From assembly GCA_000701945.1 (NCBI GenBank), contig KL370840.1:310001-374000 (forward strand): a DNA stretch of 64,000 bases. The letters are read 5' to 3'. The position numbers and the translations under genes were made by a program. Source of the stretch: Anaerotruncus sp. MC2020 (GTDB lineage Bacteria > Bacillota > Clostridia > Oscillospirales > Ruminococcaceae). The notes under the pieces were generated by a model. It worked only from the letters and a program-made list of their open reading frames with translations, had not been told where the DNA came from and made no database searches. This document shows, one piece after another, positions 46,925-55,625 of the stretch; positions within the stretch are counted from its first letter, which is position 1, and the number at the start of each line of letters is the position of its first letter.

Positions 46925-48056
46925 GATGAATAACGGCTTCGACCCGAATCTTGTTATATATACGCCAGACCAGACAGAAGCGATAGAAGACCATATAACC
47001 GAGCATTTCGGCGATTTTCCGAAGGTGTTCCGCGATAACTCGCCCAAGGACGTCAAGGTCGACATCGCGGTGATACCTCCTGACGATGACAGGTACTTCC
47101 TCACGCTCGTGACCATGGGGCTCGGAGCGTACAGAATGCGCATGCCCAAGGAGCTCCGCGGACAACAGCTCGACCGCGCAGAGCTTGTGCTCTGCCTCCC
47201 CGCAAACTGGAACTTCGACCCGCAGGACGCTCATACGATGTGGCCTGTGGAGCTTCTCAACAGGATAGCTCACCTCCCCGTGCGGCACCGCTCATGGATA
47301 GGCTGGGGGCACTCCGTCGACTACAGCAAGCCCTTCACCGAGGACACCGACCTCAGCGCAGTGCTCCTGCTCGAGCCGTTTTTCGGCAAGGAGTCGCAGA
47401 CCTGTAAGCTCCCAGACGGCGATAGAGTCAGCTTCTATCAGGTGATACCGCTCTACGACATCGAGATGCGCTACAAGATAGACCACGGTACGGACGCCCT
47501 CCTCGACCGCTTCGGCGGCGATATCGACCCCGTGCTCGACCTCGGACGCAGACCTGTGGTCGACTCCTCGACGTTTGAGCTAATCGACCGCGTTGAGGAC
47601 CACTCCTCCAAAATCGAGGAAAAACAGCTCGATATCAGCGAGATAAACGGTGCCAACCACATCGCGATGTTCCTGCGCTGGTGCATTGAGCGCGACCTCA
47701 TTGACGATGAATTCAAGGACTTCTTCGCCGAGGAGCTCGCCGCCATACGCCGCGGGGAGCTCGATATAAGGCGTTTCATCATCAATTCTCTCAGCGGTGA
47801 GCTCACCAAAGAGATACTCAACGACGAGGGCAAGGCCTTTGCCTCGTTTTACTACGACTTCTACGCCGCGCCCGATTCTCCGTGCTACCCCGAGGACGTG
47901 GACAGGGTCGCGCTTGAATACTTCGGCAAAGAAAAATACGAATGCGAGGAATTCGCAGACGAAGCCTACCTCTTTATGCCGTACGGCGATGAATACTACG
48001 GCAGGATAAGTACCTACATCAGCCGAAATCACCGCATTTTCTACGGACTTGACTGA
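46917..48056 (+). CDS. Suppressor-of-fused domain protein with extra C-terminal domain
   Basis: A 379-residue protein. Residues about 20-195 form a suppressor-of-fused (SUFU)-like domain, seen in LVTMGLGAYRMRMPKELRG, DRAELVLCLPANWNFD, WPVELLNRIAHLPVRHRSWI and FYQVIPLYDIEMRYK. Bacterial members are of unknown function and may be immunity or antitoxin-like. The C-terminal part (about 235-370), with NHIAMFLRWCIERDLIDDEF, matches the kind of domain listed as DUF7832-like. The ATG at 46917 has a GAGGG site. It overlaps the preceding coiled-coil gene. Confidence 0.85.
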   Translation: MNEMNNGFDPNLVIYTPDQTEAIEDHITEHFGDFPKVFRDNSPKDVKVDIAVIPPDDDRYFLTLVTMGLGAYRMRMPKELRGQQLDRAELVLCLPANWNFDPQDAHTMWPVELLNRIAHLPVRHRSWIGWGHSVDYSKPFTEDTDLSAVLLLEPFFGKESQTCKLPDGDRVSFYQVIPLYDIEMRYKIDHGTDALLDRFGGDIDPVLDLGRRPVVDSSTFELIDRVEDHSSKIEEKQLDISEINGANHIAMFLRWCIERDLIDDEFKDFFAEELAAIRRGELDIRRFIINSLSGELTKEILNDEGKAFASFYYDFYAAPDSPCYPEDVDRVALEYFGKEKYECEEFADEAYLFMPYGDEYYGRISTYISRNHRIFYGLD

Positions 48057-48061
48057 AAATG

Positions 48062-48110
48062 AGCCGATTTGTCACATATCTCAGCGAAGGTATTGACAAA
48101 TCGGCTGTTT
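48062..48110 (+). terminator. Terminator overlapping the secA promoter
   Basis: 12-bp perfect stem AGCCGATTTGTC/GACAAATCGGCT with a 21-nt loop and a GTTTT tail. The 3' arm contains part of the secA -35 box. Confidence 0.7.
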
Positions 48111-48121
48111 TGTAGTAAAAT
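48093..48121 (+). promoter_or_regulatory. SigA-type promoter of secA
   Basis: TTGACA at 48093-48098 and TAAAAT at 48116-48121 with a 17-nt spacer. Confidence 0.82.
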
Positions 48122-48185
48122 GTATTTATATGTATTTCAAGATACAGGTACATTACAAATTATTGTAAAGGCGGTAATCATTCAA

Positions 48186-50948
48186 ATGGGTCTTTTTAAA
48201 AGCATTTTCGGCGCTAACGCTTACTCCAACAGGGAGCTCAAGCGCATTGAGCCAATTAAGAATAAAGTTCTCGAGCTCGACGAGGAGTATCAGAAGCTCT
48301 CCGACGCTGAGCTCAAAGCTAAAACTCAGGAATTCAAGGACAGGCTCGAGACAGGCGAGACTCTCGACGACATTCTCCCCGAGGCTCTTGCTACCGTAAG
48401 AGAGGCGGCTTGGCGTGTTCTCGAGAAGAAGCCCTACCCCGTCCAGATAATTGGTGCTATCGTTCTTCATCAGGGACGTATCGCCGAGATGAAGACCGGT
48501 GAAGGTAAAACTCTCGTTGCGTGCGTTGCCTCGTACCTCAACGCTCTCACAGGCAAGGGCGTTCACGTTGTTACCGTCAATGACTACCTCGCAAAGACTC
48601 AGGCTGAGGAGATGGGCAAGGTGCTCCGCTGGCTCGGACTCACAGTTGGCTGTATCCTCCACGGACTCACCAACGACGAGCGCCGCGAGGCTTACCTCTG
48701 CGACGTTACCTACGCTACCAATAACGAGCTCGGCTTCGATTACCTCCGCGACAACATGGTTACTCACAAGGAGGAGCGCGTTCAGCGCGAGCCTAACTTC
48801 GCTATCGTCGACGAGGTCGACTCTATCCTCATAGACGAGGCTCGTACTCCTCTTATCATTTCCGGACGCGGCGACAAGTCAACCGAACTCTACGCAATAG
48901 CTGACCGTTTCGCGAAGATGCTCACTCCCACTACTGTTGTCGAAATGGACGACAAGGTAGACCAGGATACAGTCAGCGAGACTGCCGACTACATCATCGA
49001 CGAGAAGGCTAAGACCGCTACTATCACTCAGCGCGGCGTAAAGAAGGCAGAGCAGGCTTTCCGCATCGACAACCTCATGGACCCCGAAAATATGACTCTG
49101 CTCCACCACATAAATCAGGCTATCAAGGCTAACGGCGTCATGAAGAACGAGATAGACTACGTTGTTCAGGACGGCGAGATAATCATCGTTGACGAGTTCA
49201 CGGGACGTCTCATGCTCGGACGCCGTTTCAACGACGGTCTGCATCAGGCTATCGAGGCGAAAGAGGGCGTTAAGATAAAGAGCGAATCCAAGACCCTTGC
49301 TACTATCACCTTCCAGAACTTCTTCCGTCTGTACAACAAGCTGTCAGGTATGACAGGTACTGCTATGACCGAGGAAGACGAGTTCAAGGAGATATACAAG
49401 CTCGACGTTATCGCTATCCCCACGAACAAGCCCGTTATCCGTATCGACCACAACGACCAGGTTTACAGCACCGAAAAGGGCAAGTATGCCGCTATCATAG
49501 AGAAGATAATCGAGTGCCATGAGAAAGGTCAGCCTATCCTCGTAGGTACCGTATCTATTGAGAAGTCCGAGCTCCTCTCGGCTATGCTCAAGCGCAAGGG
49601 CATCAAGCATGAGGTCCTCAACGCAAAGCACCACGCCAAGGAAGCCGAGATAGTTGCTCAGGCAGGTAAGTACGGCGCTGTTACTATCGCGACCAACATG
49701 GCGGGACGTGGTACAGATATCATGCTCGGCGGTAACGCTGAATTCCTCGCAAGAGCCGCTCTCCGCAAGGACGGCATGGAAGAGGACCTCATCACTGCCG
49801 CTATCGGCTTCGCTGATACCGACGACGAGATGGTTCTCGAGGCAAGAAAGAAGTACCGCGAATACTACGACAAGTTCAACGCCGAAATAAAGGAAAAGGC
49901 TGTTGCTGTCAAGGAGGCAGGCGGTCTCTATATCCTCGGTACCGAGCGTCACGAGTCGAGACGTATCGACAATCAGCTCCGTGGACGTTCAGGACGTCAG
50001 GGCGACGAGGGCGAAAGCTGCTTCTTCCTCTCCGTAGAGGACGACCTCATGCGTATCTTCGCAGGCGACCGCCTCGAGAAGATGATGAGCGTGCTCAAGG
50101 TCGACGAGACAATGCCTATCGAGAGCAAGTCCCTTACAAAGATAATCGAGTCCTCGCAGAAAAAGGTCGAGGGCAGAAACTTCAGCATAAGAAAGAACGT
50201 CCTCAACTACGACGACGTTATGAATACTCAGCGTGAGATAATCTACAAGCAGCGCTCACAGGTGCTCGACGGCGAGGACCTCCACAAGGATATCCTCAAG
50301 ATGATGGAGGACCTTATCACTACTACCGTCAATACCTACCTCATGGACGAGGACAATCGTGACGAGTGGAATATGGTTGGTCTGAAGGAATACTTCAACG
50401 GCTGGCTCATCGACAACGACGACCTCACCTTCACTGACGAGGAGCTCAAGACAGTCACAAAGGAGCAGATAACCAACGCTCTCAACGAGAAGTGCGGCGA
50501 GATATATCAGGCTAAGGAAGAGGAGTACGGCGGAGAGATACTCCGCGAGCTCGAGAGAGTTATCCTCCTCAAGACCGTTGATACAAAGTGGATGGCTCAC
50601 ATCGACGACATGGAGGAGCTCAAGAAGGGTATCGGACTCCGCTCCTTCGGTCAGAAAAACCCTGTTATCGAGTACAGATACGAGGGCTTCGAGATGTTCG
50701 ACGCTATGGTAGAGTCTATCCGCGAGGATACTGTACGTGCTCTGCTCACAGTAAAGCTCCAGAAGCATGAGGCTCCCGAGCGTGAGCAGGTCGCTAAGCC
50801 CGACGCTCCCAATGCGGGCGAAGGTGACGGCAGCTTCGACAACGAGCCCGTTCGCTCGAACAAGGTCGGCGACAACGACCCTTGTCCCTGCGGAAGCGGC
50901 AAGAAGTACAAGAAGTGCTGCAAGCTCAAGGAAACAGGCAAAAAGTAA
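48186..50948 (+). CDS. secA: Preprotein translocase ATPase SecA
   Basis: Motor ATPase that drives proteins through SecYEG. The 920 residues have the full domain order: Walker [12 protein letters not shown] (near 100), the DEAD-type [19 protein letters not shown] (near 200), preprotein-binding region, NBD2 with [14 protein letters not shown] (near 505), [20 protein letters not shown], scaffold and wing domains, and the C-terminal zinc (SEC-C) motif [15 protein letters not shown]. The ATG at 48186 (MGLFKSIFG) has an AAAGGCGG site; an in-frame extension upstream has no such support. Confidence 0.98.
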   Translation: MGLFKSIFGANAYSNRELKRIEPIKNKVLELDEEYQKLSDAELKAKTQEFKDRLETGETLDDILPEALATVREAAWRVLEKKPYPVQIIGAIVLHQGRIAEMKTGEGKTLVACVASYLNALTGKGVHVVTVNDYLAKTQAEEMGKVLRWLGLTVGCILHGLTNDERREAYLCDVTYATNNELGFDYLRDNMVTHKEERVQREPNFAIVDEVDSILIDEARTPLIISGRGDKSTELYAIADRFAKMLTPTTVVEMDDKVDQDTVSETADYIIDEKAKTATITQRGVKKAEQAFRIDNLMDPENMTLLHHINQAIKANGVMKNEIDYVVQDGEIIIVDEFTGRLMLGRRFNDGLHQAIEAKEGVKIKSESKTLATITFQNFFRLYNKLSGMTGTAMTEEDEFKEIYKLDVIAIPTNKPVIRIDHNDQVYSTEKGKYAAIIEKIIECHEKGQPILVGTVSIEKSELLSAMLKRKGIKHEVLNAKHHAKEAEIVAQAGKYGAVTIATNMAGRGTDIMLGGNAEFLARAALRKDGMEEDLITAAIGFADTDDEMVLEARKKYREYYDKFNAEIKEKAVAVKEAGGLYILGTERHESRRIDNQLRGRSGRQGDEGESCFFLSVEDDLMRIFAGDRLEKMMSVLKVDETMPIESKSLTKIIESSQKKVEGRNFSIRKNVLNYDDVMNTQREIIYKQRSQVLDGEDLHKDILKMMEDLITTTVNTYLMDEDNRDEWNMVGLKEYFNGWLIDNDDLTFTDEELKTVTKEQITNALNEKCGEIYQAKEEEYGGEILRELERVILLKTVDTKWMAHIDDMEELKKGIGLRSFGQKNPVIEYRYEGFEMFDAMVESIREDTVRALLTVKLQKHEAPEREQVAKPDAPNAGEGDGSFDNEPVRSNKVGDNDPCPCGSGKKYKKCCKLKETGKK

Positions 50949-50960
50949 GTCTATACGGAA

Positions 50961-50987
50961 TGGGCGGCTGACTTGGTCGCCCATTTG
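50961..50987 (+). terminator. Weak hairpin after secA
   Basis: Stem ATGGGCG/CGCCCAT with a 13-nt loop and only a short T tail. It may attenuate rather than fully stop transcription. Confidence 0.5.
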
Positions 50988-51022
50988 ACATGAATGTTCG
51001 TGCATTTTATGAGGTGATGGAT

Positions 51023-51988
51023 ATGAAAAAGTCAGCGATATTAGCCGTTTTATGTCTCGGAGCAATGCTCACGGGCTGCGGCAAGGTGGACCCCGTCGAA
51101 AGCGAGTCCATATCCGCTGAGACAACTGTTGCAGTTGAAAAAAATACAGGTTCGACGACTGATGCTGCCGAGGACGAGACGAAGTCTACTACTACGGCTT
51201 CAACCTCCTCTGATAAGTCGAAAACGACGACCAAGTCCAAGGCTACGACTACCACTACCGCAAAGCGCGTGTCGCGCGGCGGGACTACTGTCTCTGTAGC
51301 TAAGCGCACAGGAAACGCTCCCGTGCAGACAACCAAGAGAACGGGTAATGCTCCCGTACAGTCGACGACTGTCACTACGACTACAACTACCACGACTACA
51401 GCTGCTCTGCCATCTCACACCGTATTTTCCAAGGACAAGCTCGAGTGCACGGTCACAACGGACGGCGTAGAGGTATCGCTCGACGAAAAGCAGCTCCAGA
51501 CTATCGATATAGACACTGAGGAGCTCCTTGCTGCCCTATCCGATGTCAAGACAGAGCTGAAGGCGAGCATAATCATCGACGATATCGACCTCGACGGTCA
51601 CGATGACCTGTTTATCCCTCAGCAGGTAGGAACTCTCAACACCTTCGGCGTGTACTACCACTACGACGATAAAGACGAGAAGTATGTGAAGTGGGAGGAG
51701 CTCAGCGAAATAGACTCCCGCGCAGAGGTAAACGAAGAGAACAAGACCTTCACGACCGATGTCAAGCTCAGCGATGACGAGTACGAGGTCAAGGTATTCG
51801 AGTGGAAGGACGGCAAGCCTTCCGTGCAGACTATAAAAAAGCAGTACAAGTCAGCAGAAAATAAGGACGAGCTCCTTATCGACTACTTCGACTGCTCGAG
51901 CGGCGAGAAGCAGCTCGTCAAGCGTGAACGCGTGCTCTTCGACAGCGAGGGCAGGATAGCCGGCGCCGAGGAGGTCGAGCTCGACTAA
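51023..51988 (+). CDS. Lipoprotein with Thr-rich linker and Asp-loop domain
   Basis: A 321-residue predicted lipoprotein. The signal peptide ends in the lipobox LTGC (Cys18). A Thr/Ser/Lys-rich low-complexity linker (about 30-130, with GNAPVQ repeats and a run of Thr) crosses the wall. A C-terminal domain (about 135-320) follows. It contains IIIDDIDLDGHDDLFIPQQ, an Asp-rich loop like those of calcium-binding VCBS/FG-GAP units, and a YxVKVFEWKDGKP segment. It is paralogous to the lipoprotein at 53656. The ATG at 51023 follows a GAGGTG site. Function unknown. The stop shares one base with the methyltransferase start (TAATG). Confidence 0.8.
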   Translation: MKKSAILAVLCLGAMLTGCGKVDPVESESISAETTVAVEKNTGSTTDAAEDETKSTTTASTSSDKSKTTTKSKATTTTTAKRVSRGGTTVSVAKRTGNAPVQTTKRTGNAPVQSTTVTTTTTTTTTAALPSHTVFSKDKLECTVTTDGVEVSLDEKQLQTIDIDTEELLAALSDVKTELKASIIIDDIDLDGHDDLFIPQQVGTLNTFGVYYHYDDKDEKYVKWEELSEIDSRAEVNEENKTFTTDVKLSDDEYEVKVFEWKDGKPSVQTIKKQYKSAENKDELLIDYFDCSSGEKQLVKRERVLFDSEGRIAGAEEVELD

Positions 51989-52755
51989 TGGCGGGCTACA
52001 GCGTTTTTGCGCGGTATTACGACCAGCTCACCGCCAACATTGACTACGGCAAACGCGCCGCATATTTCAAGTCCATTATTGACAAATACAAGACGACCGA
52101 GGGCAATATCCTCCTTGACCTTGCCTGCGGAACAGGCAGTATCTCCGAGGAAATGGCTCGTCTCGGCTTCGACGTCATCGGCGTCGACAACTCCGACGAA
52201 ATGCTCGGTATCGCCCTTGATAAGAAGTTCGACAGCGGGCTGAATATCCAGTACCTCTGTCAGGATATGCGAAAGCTCGATATGTACGGTACTGTCGATG
52301 TCACGATATGTGCGCTCGACAGTATCAATCACCTCCCCGATATGGCTTCTGTCAGGGAGGTTTTCAAAAAAGTGGCGTTTTTCTCGGAGCGCGGTGGTCT
52401 TTTCATCTTCGACGTGAACACGCTCCACAAGCACCGCCATGTTCTCGCGAACAATACCTTCACATACGAGACGGAGAACGTCTACTGCGTGTGGGAGAAT
52501 ACCCTCGTCCCCGAAACGGACGAGGTAAAAATGCACCTCGAATTCTTTGAACTTGAGGAAAACGGGCTCTATTCACGCAGCTCCGACAGCTTCTCGGAGA
52601 AGGCATACAGCGAAGCGGAGCTCGAACAGGCACTGACCGATACAGGCTTTGAGGTAGTCGCGAAGTACGGCGATGACGGCTTCGCCTCCCCTGCCGCTGA
52701 TTCGCAGCGTATCGTATACGTCGCGAAATGCCTCGTAAACGGTCAAACAATATGA
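51988..52755 (+). CDS. SAM-dependent methyltransferase
   Basis: A 255-residue class I methyltransferase. Motif I is ILLDLACGTGSISEEMARLG (near 42-61), with the acidic end of strand 2 in VIGVDNSDEML. Motif II is CALDSINHLPD and the post-II strand is GLFIFDVNTLHKH. The start has MAGYSVFARYYDQLTANIDY, a small-molecule-methyltransferase opening. The substrate cannot be inferred. It overlaps the lipoprotein stop by one base and is followed by hslO after 15 nt. Confidence 0.88.
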   Translation: MAGYSVFARYYDQLTANIDYGKRAAYFKSIIDKYKTTEGNILLDLACGTGSISEEMARLGFDVIGVDNSDEMLGIALDKKFDSGLNIQYLCQDMRKLDMYGTVDVTICALDSINHLPDMASVREVFKKVAFFSERGGLFIFDVNTLHKHRHVLANNTFTYETENVYCVWENTLVPETDEVKMHLEFFELEENGLYSRSSDSFSEKAYSEAELEQALTDTGFEVVAKYGDDGFASPAADSQRIVYVAKCLVNGQTI

Positions 52756-52770
52756 AAGGATATCATTTCT

Positions 52771-53655
52771 ATGGGTAAGCTATACAGAGCTATTTCCGCC
52801 GATGGCTCGGCTTTTGCCGCAGTCCTCGACGCTAAGGATATAGTTTCGGAGATAGAAAAGCTGCATAAGACCTCCGCGGTCGTTACTGCGGGTCTCGGCA
52901 GACTGACCATTGCAGCCTCCCTCATGGGCTATATGCTCAAGGGCGAGGACGACAGCCTCACGCTCCGTATCGACGCGGACGGACCTGCGGGTCAGCTCGT
53001 TGCTGTATCGGACAGCCGCGGCAATGTCAAGAGCACTGTTGCAAATCCTGTTGTGGAGCTCCCGCTCAACGATAAGGGCAAGCTCGACGTAGCAGGAGCT
53101 GTCGGCAGAGACGGCACGCTCGCCGTAGTCAAGGACATGGGACTGCGTGACCCGTATGTCGGAGTCATCCCGCTCGTATCGGGTGAGATAGCCGAGGATA
53201 TCGCCAATTACTACGCAATAAGCGAGCAGATACCCACTGTATGTGCGCTCGGCGTCCTCGTGGATACCGACCTCTCCGTCAAGTCTGCGGGAGGCTTTCT
53301 CGTACAACTCCTCCCCTTCGCGGACGAGAAGTGCATCGACATCATCGAGAAAAATGTTGCCGCTATGCGACCTGTATCTACCCTGCTCGACGAGGGTACA
53401 ACTCCCGAGCAGATAGCTAATATGCTTCTCGACGGGCTCGAGCCGAATGAGCTTGATTCTGCTTCACCCGTCTATAGATGTGACTGCTCCCGCGAGCGCA
53501 CTGAAAAAGTGCTCATCAGTATCGGACAGAAGGAGCTCCGCGCTATCGCTGAGGAAGGCAAGGATACAGAGGTAAAGTGCCATTTTTGCGGAAAAAACTA
53601 CATTTTCACGCCTGAGGAAATATCCCGACTCGCGGAAGGAGCGTCTGAGGAATAA
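52771..53655 (+). CDS. hslO: Redox-regulated chaperone Hsp33
   Basis: A holdase chaperone of 294 residues that is activated by oxidation. The N-terminal domain reads LYRAISADGSAFAAVLDAK and continues with LRIDADGPAGQLVAVSD. The C-terminal zinc switch has the four cysteines in the order CDC (about 238-240) and CHFC (about 270-273), the canonical CxC...CxxC. The preceding AAGGA site is good. The next gene, a lipoprotein, begins directly at the base after the stop. Confidence 0.96.
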   Translation: MGKLYRAISADGSAFAAVLDAKDIVSEIEKLHKTSAVVTAGLGRLTIAASLMGYMLKGEDDSLTLRIDADGPAGQLVAVSDSRGNVKSTVANPVVELPLNDKGKLDVAGAVGRDGTLAVVKDMGLRDPYVGVIPLVSGEIAEDIANYYAISEQIPTVCALGVLVDTDLSVKSAGGFLVQLLPFADEKCIDIIEKNVAAMRPVSTLLDEGTTPEQIANMLLDGLEPNELDSASPVYRCDCSRERTEKVLISIGQKELRAIAEEGKDTEVKCHFCGKNYIFTPEEISRLAEGASEE

Positions 53656-54333
53656 ATGAAGAAGCAACTGCTCATAACAGCTGTATTGCTCTCTGCCGTG
53701 CTTTTTTCCTGCGGCAGAGATAAAGACGACCCCGAGGCTCACATCCGCACGGAGAACTTCACCGTTTATACGACCTCTCCCGTGCCTCAGACCGCTACGC
53801 AGGCTTTCACGGAGTCGTTCACGGCTCCGACCGAAGAAAAGAAGTTCTCATATGCGCTCAACGGCTCTACAGTCGAGCTTCGTATCAATGACAGGCTCGT
53901 GAAGTCACTCGACTATTACTACACTCCCGACGAGAAGTACATCTCCGTCGCCGACTTCGACTTCGACGGCTATCTCGACATTTTTATCCCCTATGAGCTC
54001 TCATATACGGGCTATGGCTACTACTACTGCTATCTCCCCGAGAAGAACGATTTTGCTCTGAACGATGAGCTCATGGAGGTCAACAGACTGATGAAGATAG
54101 GTCCCGACAACACGCTCGTCGAGGAGCAGGACGACGGTTATATCGACAGATTCATGTTCTATCAGTGGGACGGCAACAAGCTCAAAAAGATACGCAAGAC
54201 CGAGACATACATCTCCTACAATGACCAAAAGAAACACACCGACATCTATACCTACGACTCAAAAGGAAACGAGACCCTCGAGGACACAATTATCGAGGAG
54301 GATACAACTGCGGCGACAGATGCCGCTCAGTAA
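53656..54333 (+). CDS. Lipoprotein paralogous to that at 51023
   Basis: A 225-residue predicted lipoprotein: signal peptide with lipobox LFSC (Cys17), a short Thr-rich linker (about 30-60) and a C-terminal domain with YISVADFDFDGYLDIFIPYE, an Asp loop matching IDDIDLDGHDDLFIPQ of its relative. The later FMFYQWDGNKLKKIRK matches VKVFEWKDGKPSVQTIKK. It is therefore a shorter paralogue of the gene at 51023. Function unknown. It abuts hslO with no spacer; hflX follows after 9 nt. Confidence 0.78.
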   Translation: MKKQLLITAVLLSAVLFSCGRDKDDPEAHIRTENFTVYTTSPVPQTATQAFTESFTAPTEEKKFSYALNGSTVELRINDRLVKSLDYYYTPDEKYISVADFDFDGYLDIFIPYELSYTGYGYYYCYLPEKNDFALNDELMEVNRLMKIGPDNTLVEEQDDGYIDRFMFYQWDGNKLKKIRKTETYISYNDQKKHTDIYTYDSKGNETLEDTIIEEDTTAATDAAQ

Positions 54334-54342
54334 GGAGTACCC

Positions 54343-55590
54343 ATGTTTGAAAATAAAACGGACGAAGTGCCCGTTAAGGCAGTCCTCGCCTGTGTAGATA
54401 CGGGCGAATTCGACGCCGAGACCTCCATTGACGAGCTCGAGGAGCTCGCTGAGACGGCAAACGCTGAGGTCGTCGGCAAGATAATCCAGAAAAAGGCTTC
54501 CTATGACCCTGCGACCTGTATGGGAGCAGGCAGACTTGAGGAGCTCAAAGAACAGCTCGGTTCACTCGAAGCCGAGCTCGTTATTTTCGACCACGAGCTC
54601 AGCGGAGTTCAGGTGCGAAATATCGAGGATATCCTCGATGTACGCGTAATCGACCGCACTACACTTATCCTCGACATCTTCGCTCAGCGCGCACGCACAA
54701 AAGAGGGCAAGCTACAGGTTGAGCTCGCTCAGCAGAAGTACCGTCTGCCGCGTCTGACGGGTATGGGTACATCGCTGTCACGACTCGGAGGCGGTATCGG
54801 CACTCGCGGACCAGGCGAGACCAAGCTCGAGACCGACAAGCGCCATATCCGCAAGCGCATTTCCTATCTTGAGGCTGAACTCGAGGAGCTCAAAAAGCAC
54901 CGTTCATTCTCACGCTCGCGCAGGAAAAAGGACGGCGTGCTCAGTGCGGCTATCGTAGGATATACCAATGTCGGCAAGTCCACACTGCTCAATGCGCTGA
55001 CTGACGCGGGCGTCCTCGCGGAGGACAAGCTGTTCGCTACGCTTGACGTCACATCGCGTGCGATAGAGCTCCCAGACGGACGAAGCGTACTGCTGACAGA
55101 CACGGTCGGACTTATCCGCCGCCTGCCCCATAATCTCGTCGAGGCGTTCAAGTCAACGCTCGAGGAGGCTGCATCCGCCGATATCATACTCAACGTGCAG
55201 GATATGTCCTCGCCTGAGAGAGAGCAGCAGGCTGATGTAACAATGCAGCTGCTGTCGGAGCTCGGCTGCGACGGGATACCGAAGATAAACGTGATGAACA
55301 AGTCCGACGCGGCGCTGTTTCCCGACACTGTCTTCGAGGACGAGACAACAGTAATCATCTCCGCCAAGCACCACAGCGGATTTGACAGGCTGCTCGACTG
55401 CATAGCGCGCAATCTGCCTGAGACTGCGAAGCGCATGAAGCTGCTCGTCCCATACGACAAGACCGCTTTCATCAGCCGCATACGCGCCGAGGGCAAGGTC
55501 TTCTCCGAGGAATACGCCGAAAACGGCACTCTCATCGACGCGCTCGTCGATATCAAGCTCCAGAAGGAAGCGGAAAACTATAAGGTATAA
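54343..55590 (+). CDS. hflX: GTPase HflX
   Basis: Ribosome-associated GTPase of 415 residues that splits stalled or hibernating ribosomes. The N-terminal HflX domain includes DHELSGVQVRNIEDIL and VIDRTTLILDIFAQRA. A helical linker carries the signature RLGGGIGTRGPGETKLETD. The G domain has G1 GYTNVGKSTLLNAL, G3 LLTDTVGLIRRLPHNLVEAF and G4 NKSD. AAGGAG site; last gene of the run that starts at 51023, ending at a strong terminator. Confidence 0.97.
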   Translation: MFENKTDEVPVKAVLACVDTGEFDAETSIDELEELAETANAEVVGKIIQKKASYDPATCMGAGRLEELKEQLGSLEAELVIFDHELSGVQVRNIEDILDVRVIDRTTLILDIFAQRARTKEGKLQVELAQQKYRLPRLTGMGTSLSRLGGGIGTRGPGETKLETDKRHIRKRISYLEAELEELKKHRSFSRSRRKKDGVLSAAIVGYTNVGKSTLLNALTDAGVLAEDKLFATLDVTSRAIELPDGRSVLLTDTVGLIRRLPHNLVEAFKSTLEEAASADIILNVQDMSSPEREQQADVTMQLLSELGCDGIPKINVMNKSDAALFPDTVFEDETTVIISAKHHSGFDRLLDCIARNLPETAKRMKLLVPYDKTAFISRIRAEGKVFSEEYAENGTLIDALVDIKLQKEAENYKV

Positions 55591-55592
55591 CG

Positions 55593-55625
55593 AAACGGCT
55601 GAACGATGAAGTTCAGCCGTTTTTG
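55593..55625. terminator. Bidirectional terminator between hflX and the GH53 gene
   Basis: 12-bp stem AAACGGCTGAAC/GTTCAGCCGTTT around GATGAA, with T residues on either strand. Confidence 0.9.

Noticed and set aside
48069-48185. N-terminal extension of SecA
   Set aside because: It covers the terminator and promoter; SecA normally begins with MGLF-like residues, found at 48186.
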